Shown here: positions 57,771 through 64,000 of the stretch, piece by piece
Layout of the letters: each line of letters begins with the position of its first letter
How positions within the stretch are numbered: the first letter of the stretch is position 1
Assembly (NCBI RefSeq): GCF_000400365.1
Contig: NZ_BAOG01000025.1
Coordinates: forward strand, 180,709-244,708
Source: Vibrio jasicida CAIM 1864 = LMG 25398
GTDB taxonomy: Bacteria > Pseudomonadota > Gammaproteobacteria > Enterobacterales > Vibrionaceae
Length of the DNA stretch: 64,000 bases
Direction of reading: 5' to 3'
Notes under the pieces: model-generated
The model's database searches: none
Seen by the model: only the letters and a program-made list of their open reading frames with translations
Told to the model about the DNA's origin: nothing
Translations under genes and position numbers: made by a program

Positions 57771-58748
57771 TTAAGCTCCTTTTCCAGTTAGGTTCACTGT
57801 TGGGTTGATGATGCCGTACAGCAAATCAACAATGGTATTGGTTACCACGAAAATCAGACCAACAAAGATAACGTAGGCAGTGATCAGCGGTGTATCTACA
57901 CGGTTGATTGCCTCAAGGAAAAGAAAGCCCGTACCCGGCCACTGGAACACGGTTTCAGTAAGAATGGTGTAAGCCACCATGGTACCAATCTGCACACCAC
58001 CCACCGTCAGAACAGGTAGCATGGTGTTCTTAAGTGCATGTTGGTAATAAATTTTGTTTAAGTTCAGGCCTTTTGCTTTGGCGAACTTGATGTATTCCGA
58101 GCTCAGCACTTCCAACATTTCTGAACGTACCAAACGAATGAACAGCGGCAACATGATCGAAGCCAGTGCCACACAAGGTAGAATCAAGTGCTTGATGCCA
58201 TCAATGGTAAAAAAGCCAGATTCCCAACCAAGAATATTAGCCGTTTCACCCCGCCCGTAGGAAGGCAGCCAGCCCAGCTCAATGGAGAATACATACATCA
58301 GCATAATCGCGGTTAAGAACACCGGAATCGAGATACCGACACTACTCATCGCCATGACAAATTTGGTAAAGATGCTCTTCGGATGAATCGCGGAGTACAC
58401 CCCAAGAGGAATTGAGAGAAGAATGATAATGAGCGTCGCACCAAACACGAGCTCTAACGTCGCCACCAGCTTATCGAGAATGACCTCAACCGCAGGTCGC
58501 TTGAAGAAGTAAGATGTACCTAAATCACCTTGTAGCGCATTGCCCACAAAGCGAGTGTACTTTGTGATAAAGGGATCGTTCAGGCCCAGTTCGTCACGCA
58601 GCGCTTGACGCTCCGCTTCTGAAACCGACTGACCTACAAGCTCACGCAGCGGGTCACCCAGGTTGTCCTGAATGGCAAACGCCACCAAACTGATCACAAA
58701 CATCACTATCAGTGCCTGAAACAGGCGCTTGACCAGAAACGAAAACAT
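57771..58748 (-). CDS. Peptide ABC transporter permease (DppB/OppB type)
   Basis: 325 residues, six membrane helices, EAA loop SEYIKFAKAKGLNLNKIYYQ, and the OppB N-terminal pattern MFSFLVKRLFQALIVMFVIS. Partner of the DppC-type permease, translationally close (2 bp). Separated from the binding-protein gene by 146 bp containing a stem-loop. Confidence 0.94.
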   Translation of the reverse strand: MFSFLVKRLFQALIVMFVISLVAFAIQDNLGDPLRELVGQSVSEAERQALRDELGLNDPFITKYTRFVGNALQGDLGTSYFFKRPAVEVILDKLVATLELVFGATLIIILLSIPLGVYSAIHPKSIFTKFVMAMSSVGISIPVFLTAIMLMYVFSIELGWLPSYGRGETANILGWESGFFTIDGIKHLILPCVALASIMLPLFIRLVRSEMLEVLSSEYIKFAKAKGLNLNKIYYQHALKNTMLPVLTVGGVQIGTMVAYTILTETVFQWPGTGFLFLEAINRVDTPLITAYVIFVGLIFVVTNTIVDLLYGIINPTVNLTGKGA

Positions 58749-58850
58749 TCCTTGCCCCTTAACTATCCATAGATCTCTATTCAGAGAGAAAATTCAGTCT
58801 GTAAAACCAACTCAGTCCGACTGAAACAAAACTGAGTAGAGTGCTTTAAG

Positions 58851-58878
58851 TTGAGGAGGGACATCCACCCCTCCTCAA
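58851..58878. terminator. Intercistronic stem-loop between binding protein and permease genes
   Basis: TTGAGGAGGG / CCCTCCTCAA, perfect 10-bp arms, no T-tract. Such hairpins below binding-protein genes often protect that mRNA end and lower downstream expression. Confidence 0.6.
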
Positions 58879-58894
58879 AATCGACTAACCGTGA

Positions 58895-60448
58895 TTATTC
58901 AACCACTAGGTCACCGAAGTAAGGCATAACCATTGGGTTAACGATGTCTGCCGCTTTCACGTTAGACTTCGCGCCCCACGCTTCACTTTGCCAGTGTAGC
59001 GGTACGAATGCTGCGTCGTTGTATAGTGTTGCTTCTACGCCTTTCAGCATTTCTGCACGCTTCGCTGGATCCGTTTCTACGTTCGCAGCTTCAACCACTT
59101 TGTCCATTTCTGGGTTTGAGTAGTAACCACAGTTGTACTGACCACGACCAGTATCTTCGTTACGAGTCATAGTTAGGAACTCGTTGAAGTTCGCTGAATC
59201 TTCCGTATCTGAGTGCCAACCGATCATCAGCATGTCTGCTGCACACTTGTCGAACTCTGGCCAGTATTGCGCTTTTGGCATGGTCTTCAGATCAACCTTG
59301 ATGCCGATCTTAGACAGCATTGCCGCTGCCGCTTGCGCTACTTTCGCATCGTTCACGTAACGGTTGTTCGGTGCGATCATCGTCAGCGTTAGGCCATCTT
59401 CGTAGCCCGCTTCTTTCATCAGTTCTTTCGCTTTCTTCAGATCGTAGCGAGGAACCAGTTTGTCATCGTGACCTACGTAACCTGCTGGGCTTTGCTGACC
59501 AGCTGCCGTTGCGAAGCCTTTCATGATTTTCTTCACGATGCCTTCGTTATTGATTGCGTGAACAATCGCTTGGCGAACGCGAACGTCTTTCAGTGCTTCG
59601 TTGCTGTTTTGGTTGAGTTGGAACGTGATGATACGTGTACCAGGTAGTGTTACTAGGTCGATGCCGTCTGCATCTTTCACACGTTTGTGATCGTTTGGCG
59701 CTACTGGGTGAATCATGTCAACGCCGCCAGAAAGTAGCGCAGCTACACGAGTTGCGTCTTCTTTGATTGGTACAAGCGTTAGCTTATCAACGTTACCTTT
59801 CGACTCTTTGTCCCAGTAATCTTTAAAGCGTTCGAATTCCACTTTTACGCCCTGCTCACGAGAAGTCACAATGAATGGACCCGTGCCAGATACGTTAGTC
59901 GATGCAAATGAGTTACCGTGCTTCACTAGCTCAGACTTGTCTTTGCCATCTTCTGTCTTACCAGAGTAGAACTTGCTGTCCATTGGGAAGATGTAAGTCG
60001 CCGTTTGCAGAACAAGCGGGTAAGGACCTTTAGTCACTAGATCCACTGTGTAGTCGTCAACCTTCACGATTTTTTCGTACGGGTCGAAGATAGCTTTGAA
60101 ATCTGGAGAGCTTTGTAGACGTTCGAAAGTCCATACTACGTCGTCCGCCGTCATGTCGTTACCAGAGTGGAACTTAACACCTTGGCGTAACTTGAAACGT
60201 ACCGTTGTATCGTTCACACGTTCCCAGCTTTCTGCTAGACGAGGTTCAAAGTCCATGTCTTGTGTGAAACGAACTAGTGGATCAAATACCATGTGTGACA
60301 TTTGCAGCGTACCGCCTGATAGCTGCTCATGCGGGTCTAGCGATACTGGGTCAGCTGCGTAGCCAACTTTGATATCTGCTGCCATTGCGTTAAAGCTTAG
60401 GCCCGCTGCCATTAGCGCCACTGCTAATTTGCTTTTCATGGTTTTCAT
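58895..60448 (-). CDS. Periplasmic peptide-binding protein (ABC transporter)
   Basis: 517 residues from the ATG at 60448 (AAGGAG 8 nt upstream; the ATG two codons earlier is too close). Signal peptide MKSKLAVALMAAGLSFNAMA after MKT. Family 5 solute-binding fold, with the signature LAESWERVNDTTVRFKLRQG and VKFHSGNDMTADDVVWTFER split across it. Highest-expressed component, first of the permease operon and 105 bp after the ATPase gene. Confidence 0.94.
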   Translation of the reverse strand: MKTMKSKLAVALMAAGLSFNAMAADIKVGYAADPVSLDPHEQLSGGTLQMSHMVFDPLVRFTQDMDFEPRLAESWERVNDTTVRFKLRQGVKFHSGNDMTADDVVWTFERLQSSPDFKAIFDPYEKIVKVDDYTVDLVTKGPYPLVLQTATYIFPMDSKFYSGKTEDGKDKSELVKHGNSFASTNVSGTGPFIVTSREQGVKVEFERFKDYWDKESKGNVDKLTLVPIKEDATRVAALLSGGVDMIHPVAPNDHKRVKDADGIDLVTLPGTRIITFQLNQNSNEALKDVRVRQAIVHAINNEGIVKKIMKGFATAAGQQSPAGYVGHDDKLVPRYDLKKAKELMKEAGYEDGLTLTMIAPNNRYVNDAKVAQAAAAMLSKIGIKVDLKTMPKAQYWPEFDKCAADMLMIGWHSDTEDSANFNEFLTMTRNEDTGRGQYNCGYYSNPEMDKVVEAANVETDPAKRAEMLKGVEATLYNDAAFVPLHWQSEAWGAKSNVKAADIVNPMVMPYFGDLVVE

Positions 60449-60553
60449 TTGCATAACTCCTTCATGCGGGAATTCGAATCCCTTGTTGTGTTTGCGTCTT
60501 TGTTATGACTAAGGTTTGTTGACCTTGATGGTCAGCCAAGCGAAAAACTTGGT

Positions 60554-62269
60554 TTATGCCGTTTTGATTTCTTCTCTCAAACCTGTGAATTCAGGCATCA
60601 GAGAAATCAGCTTCTTACTGTATTCATGCTGAGGAGCGGTAAACAGTTGCTCAGTCGGCGCCACTTCCAGTAGCGTACCCATCTGCATCACACCCACTCG
60701 GTCACACATTTGGCGAATAACAGGTAAGTCGTGACTGATAAACAGCATCGTTAGGTTCAGTTCACTTTGCAGATCTTTCAGCAAGTTCAGAATTTGTGCT
60801 TGTACCGATACATCCAACGCTGATGTCGGTTCGTCACAAATCAGTAGTCGAGGACGGGTCGCCAGTGCACGCGCAATAGAAATACGCTGACGCTGACCAC
60901 CGGAGAATTCATGAGGGTATTTGACGCCCGCCATTTTGCCCAAACCTACGTGATCAAGCAGGTCATTCACAATCTGACGCGTTTCCGCTTCATTCTTAGT
61001 GAGCTTATGGAAACGAATTGGCTCCGCGATGATGTCAAAAATCTTCATACGCGGGTTCATTGAAGTGTATGGGTTTTGGAAGACCATTTGCATTTGACGA
61101 CGCAGCGGACGGCGTGCTTTTTCTGATTTCAGCGCCGTTAAGTCAATGCCTTCAAAGCTTACTTGGCCTGAGTTTGGTTCATACAAACCTGCAATCACAC
61201 GTGCGATGGTCGACTTACCTGAGCCAGATTCACCCACCAAACCAAACGTCTCACCTTCGTGCACTTCAAAGCTAACATTGTTTGAAGCCTGTACGTATTC
61301 ACGGCGGCTTTCAAACAACGAATCTTTGGTCACGAAGCGTAGATTTACGTTCTTCACATCCAATAGAGGGCCTGTGTATTCGCGTTGGTCTTGGCTTTGG
61401 CCTAACCAGTGGTTCTTGATGTCCAGTTCTTGTAGCTCTGTTGCTTCTTCGATGTAGCTCACTAGCGGGAAGCGATCGAGTTTAATGTCAGAGCGAGGAA
61501 CCGCAGAAATCAAGCTGCGTGTGTATGGGTGGTCAGGATCGCCCAATACCTTAGCGGTTGGGCCAAACTCCACCAAATCACCGCGGTACATAACCGCAAC
61601 ACGGTCAGTCACGTTTGAAACCACACCCATGTCGTGCGTCACCAACATACAACCTACGTTGTTCTTGATACACAGTTCACGGATAAGGTTTAGGATTTGG
61701 TCTTGGATTGATACGTCGAGTGCCGTAGTTGGCTCATCTGCGATGATCAGTTCTGGCTCACCAGCCAGTGCGATAGCAATAACCACACGCTGGCGCATAC
61801 CACCAGAGAATTGGTGTGGGTACTGTTTAAGACGGTTTTCAGGTTGCGGAATGCCAACCTGTTGCATTAAAGAAAGCGCACGTTGATATGCCTCTTCATC
61901 CGACACCTTCATGTTGGCGTGGATGGTCTCTTTCAATTGTTGCTCAACCGTAAATAGAGGGTTAAGCGAGGTCATTGGGTCTTGGAAGATAAAGCCAATC
62001 TTAGAGCCGCGAACCTTACGCATCGCTTCTGGCGTCAAACCAGAAATTTTCTCTCCATCAAGGTACACGTCACCACTGGCAACACGACCCGGAGGGCTAA
62101 GCAAATCAATAACGGCGTTACCAACGGTGGATTTACCCGCACCTGATTCGCCAACAACACCCACAATTTCGCCACGATCGATATGAAAAGAAAGCGACTT
62201 CACGGCCGCATGGACACCGTGACGGGATGGATATTCTATACGAAGGTTTTTCACCTCTAATAGTGACAT
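60554..62269 (-). CDS. Fused two-domain peptide ABC transporter ATPase
   Basis: 571 residues holding two complete ABC domains in one chain (DppD-DppF-like fusion, as in GsiA/YejF). Domain 1: GVVGESGAGKST (Walker A), FSGGMRQR (signature), LIIADEPTTALD (Walker B). Domain 2: GLVGESGSGKST, FSGGQRQR, LLICDEPTSALD. Both catalytic glutamates are present. GAGG 6 nt before ATG. It is the first gene of the cluster (ATPase–binding protein–DppB–DppC). The substrate class is peptides; the exact ligand is unknown. Confidence 0.95.
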   Translation of the reverse strand: MSLLEVKNLRIEYPSRHGVHAAVKSLSFHIDRGEIVGVVGESGAGKSTVGNAVIDLLSPPGRVASGDVYLDGEKISGLTPEAMRKVRGSKIGFIFQDPMTSLNPLFTVEQQLKETIHANMKVSDEEAYQRALSLMQQVGIPQPENRLKQYPHQFSGGMRQRVVIAIALAGEPELIIADEPTTALDVSIQDQILNLIRELCIKNNVGCMLVTHDMGVVSNVTDRVAVMYRGDLVEFGPTAKVLGDPDHPYTRSLISAVPRSDIKLDRFPLVSYIEEATELQELDIKNHWLGQSQDQREYTGPLLDVKNVNLRFVTKDSLFESRREYVQASNNVSFEVHEGETFGLVGESGSGKSTIARVIAGLYEPNSGQVSFEGIDLTALKSEKARRPLRRQMQMVFQNPYTSMNPRMKIFDIIAEPIRFHKLTKNEAETRQIVNDLLDHVGLGKMAGVKYPHEFSGGQRQRISIARALATRPRLLICDEPTSALDVSVQAQILNLLKDLQSELNLTMLFISHDLPVIRQMCDRVGVMQMGTLLEVAPTEQLFTAPQHEYSKKLISLMPEFTGLREEIKTA

Positions 62270-62955
62270 TTCAGACCTCTACTGCCTTGTCTGTGGTATC
62301 GAATCGCGCAATAAAAGCGCCATTCATTACCTGAATGAATCCGTTCAAATTCAGAATAATACTCTGAAATCTTAATGCGGAAACAATTTGGCAAAAATCA
62401 CACAAAAAAGCAACAATTAAAGTATATTCCGCCGAAAAAACATTATTTACACGCACAATGAGCGAATAGAAATGCATTAACAAGTATTTAACCACTTTCA
62501 TAACACACCATTTTTGTGCGCTACGCACCAATAAAAACAGAAAAATGCTCTAAATTCACGCATAAACTCACTATTGATAGTATCCCTATTATTCACGCGC
62601 CATCATTAACATTTACCAAACAATATTCCGTTCCCATTGGGACTTTTCGACATAAAATGTTACTAACAAAATAGTCTGCATACATAAAAAGCCAAAATCC
62701 CCCTACACACATAGAGGTGAAAACGTGAGCAGATCTGCAAAACAAATGAAATCTGTCACCTAACCTTGGTTATGCGTCAGTTATGCGATTTTGTGATTAA
62801 AGTGATTTTGATGCAGTAGAAAACTCCGTATCAGCAACCTGATTAGCCCTTATAAAGCACGTGTTGAACTGGTGATTTTGCGCTTTCCACTGTCATTTTG
62901 AGTAAGATAAGAGATAATTAAAGCCCAACGTCGAGTAGTGAATGAAGGAGCCCTT
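62270..62955. other. Divergent intergenic region, ABC transporter versus HAD gene
   Basis: About 690 bp. A 86-codon minus-strand frame (62271-62531) lacks a Shine-Dalgarno and any family likeness. The left part is AT-rich and probably the transporter promoter. No hairpin terminator or recognised RNA signature was found. It is long for such a gap, so a small RNA or second leader is possible but unsupported. Confidence 0.4.
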
Positions 62956-63681
62956 GTGCTTAAAGCGATATTTTTTGATATGGACGAGACTTTATGTGGC
63001 ACATCTCAAGCCGATAAAGTGGCAGGGCAAGAGTTTGCCGATTGGATTACTCAAACTTACCCTCAGGTCGCTGACTCCACAGCCTTCGTACAGCGCTACT
63101 TGCAAGGCGTATATAAGAAGTTAAACGACGAATTCCCTCAACTTATTGCTCTTCTACCTAATGAAAATGCGTTCCGCTGCGGTTTAATCCAAACCATCTT
63201 GGCAGAACAAGGTATCGAGATCGATGCAGAACAAGCCCAGCAGGCACAAAGCTTCTTCGATTCAGCTCGCATGGGTGCTTTTACGTTCTTCCCTGGCGTG
63301 AAGGAAATGCTTACGGAGCTACGCCAACACTACAAGTTGGTGGTAATCACTAACGGCCCTATCTTCTCGCAACATCCAAAGCTCAAAGCGACACAAATGA
63401 GTGAATGGGTGGATCACATCATCGTCGGTGGCGAAGAGCCTGAAGAGAAGCCTGCTGCAAGTATCTTCCACAAAGCACTCAACCTTGTTGACGCAAAACC
63501 AGAAGAAGTGATTCATATTGGTGACTCTCTACCAGCCGATATTGCGGGTGCCAACAATATGGGCATTCCGAGTGTGTGGGTTAACGAGGCAGGCACAGTA
63601 AACCCAACCGATATCAAGCCAAACTATGAAGTAAAAGAGACCGTTGAGCTGAATGAAATTCTAAAAACGCTCGCTCAATAA
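62956..63681 (+). CDS. HAD-family hydrolase (YjjG-like)
   Basis: 241 residues from the GTG at 62956, chosen because AAGGAG (62945-62950) lies 5 nt upstream; a GTG at 62938 has none. HAD motifs: FFDMDETL (nucleophile Asp), VITNGP (motif II), KPAASIF (Lys, motif III) and HIGDSLPADIAGA (motif IV). A helical cap lies between about 15 and 100. It probably dephosphorylates a nucleotide or sugar phosphate; substrate unknown. A terminator follows at 63702-63735. Confidence 0.88.
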   Translation: MLKAIFFDMDETLCGTSQADKVAGQEFADWITQTYPQVADSTAFVQRYLQGVYKKLNDEFPQLIALLPNENAFRCGLIQTILAEQGIEIDAEQAQQAQSFFDSARMGAFTFFPGVKEMLTELRQHYKLVVITNGPIFSQHPKLKATQMSEWVDHIIVGGEEPEEKPAASIFHKALNLVDAKPEEVIHIGDSLPADIAGANNMGIPSVWVNEAGTVNPTDIKPNYEVKETVELNEILKTLAQ

Positions 63682-63701
63682 AGCACTTAACTCAAGAAAT
63701 A

Positions 63702-63735
63702 CAAAGCCCCAGCCTCCGTGCTGGGGTTTCTTTTA
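63702..63735 (+). terminator. HAD gene terminator
   Basis: AGCCCCAGC / GCTGGGGTT stem with a short loop and a TTTCTTTT tract, 25 bp past the stop. Confidence 0.9.
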
Positions 63736-63838
63736 TCAGCTCGAAAAGCATTTGGATCATGGGTGGTCAAAAGCTCCCAAAGCTGTACATTTTTGGTGGA
63801 ATTGAAAGCGGCGTGAGAGTTTTTGAGGATGAGAAATG

Positions 63839-63868
63839 TAAAAAAGCCCCAGTCTTTCGACTGAGGCT
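63839..63868 (-). terminator. Terminator of the gene at the right edge
   Basis: AAGCC-CCAGTC / GACTGAGGCTT with a TTTC loop; T-tract on the minus strand directly after the partial gene's stop. Confidence 0.85.
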
Positions 63869-64000
63869 TCAAATAGCGGTCGATGAAGAGCCATATTCTA
63901 ACTTCAGGCGAACCCCACTTGGGTTCAACTCCATTGAAATATCGCCGACTAATGCAGTCCAAGCGATGTAATAAGCTCTAAAATGACGAAAGCCTGCTAA
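63869..64000 (-). CDS. C-terminal end of an unknown protein (partial)
   Basis: A minus-strand frame enters at base 64000 and stops at TGA (63869-63871), 43 codons: ...FRHFRAYYIAWTALVGD, then ISMELNPSGVRLKLEYGSSS and TAI. A good terminator begins right after the stop, which argues that this is a real gene end. Alternating aromatic and polar residues might be beta-barrel-like. Family cannot be assigned from this piece. Confidence 0.55.
   Translation of the reverse strand, partial: LAGFRHFRAYYIAWTALVGDISMELNPSGVRLKLEYGSSSTAI

Noticed and set aside
62271..62531. 86-codon minus-strand open frame ahead of the ABC ATPase
   Set aside because: No Shine-Dalgarno, no recognisable domain, codons atypical; sits in the likely promoter region.
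63687..63971. Overlapping small frames near the right edge
   Set aside because: Span the terminators and conflict with the partial gene reading to 64000.

Overview
The window is chromosomal DNA of a Vibrio, most likely of the Harveyi clade (V. parahaemolyticus / V. alginolyticus relatives). This rests on gene order and product recognition: polA–Spot 42–engB, rmuC–ubiEJB–tatABC, uspB–ftnA–uspA, and above all a PknT/EcfP-type kinase–sigma factor module of the kind studied in V. parahaemolyticus. No rRNA, tRNA, CRISPR, transposase or integrase gene was seen. Start sites were chosen by Shine-Dalgarno spacing and family length, so several differ from the longest open frame.

Layout. 1-6.7 kb: a partial zinc-ribbon methyltransferase, then a dense set of regulatory RNAs, all on the minus strand: a CsrB-type CsrA-sponge (about 465-845, 16 GGA motifs), Spot 42 (3021-3126) and RyhB (about 6414-6635, with a Fur box in its promoter). 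They alternate with cytochrome c4, engB and polA. 6.7-17.6 kb: a GNAT enzyme, hemB (Mg-type), a TatD-family hydrolase, three tandem 38-40 residue C-x-H/C-x-x-C microproteins, the tatABC/ubiBJE/rmuC block and an EamA transporter. 17.8-34.3 kb: two large GGDEF/EAL c-di-GMP proteins, an unknown two-gene unit, a HI0933-type flavoprotein, uspB/ftnA/uspA, rsmJ, asnC, prlC and rlmJ, with several ERIC-like palindromic repeats. 34.5-36.8 kb: a GST and glutathione reductase.

37.0-40.2 kb: one strongly AT-rich 3.2-kb gene encoding a SIR2-like domain, a degenerate STAND-type NTPase and a long helical repeat region. It sits alone between the gor terminator and the Entner-Doudoroff genes. It is the best candidate in the window for an undescribed system, probably anti-phage defence of the SIR2-STAND (Avs5-like) type.

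40.3-47.7 kb: the gluconate/Entner-Doudoroff island (gntP-eda divergent from gntK-edd, with gntR and clear GntR operators), an mdtJI pair and a LysR regulator. 47.9-55.6 kb: a co-directional block of pknT kinase, exported protein, ecfP ECF sigma factor, anchored exported protein, a large lipoprotein and a fourth microprotein translationally coupled to it. 55.7-64 kb: a SPOR protein, a four-gene peptide ABC transporter, a HAD hydrolase and the C-terminal end of an unknown gene.

How it works together: the left part is core housekeeping with post-transcriptional control by iron (RyhB), carbon (Spot 42, CsrB) and c-di-GMP. The gluconate island is a self-contained regulon. The kinase–sigma block looks like an envelope-stress signalling unit whose exported proteins may be sensors or outputs.
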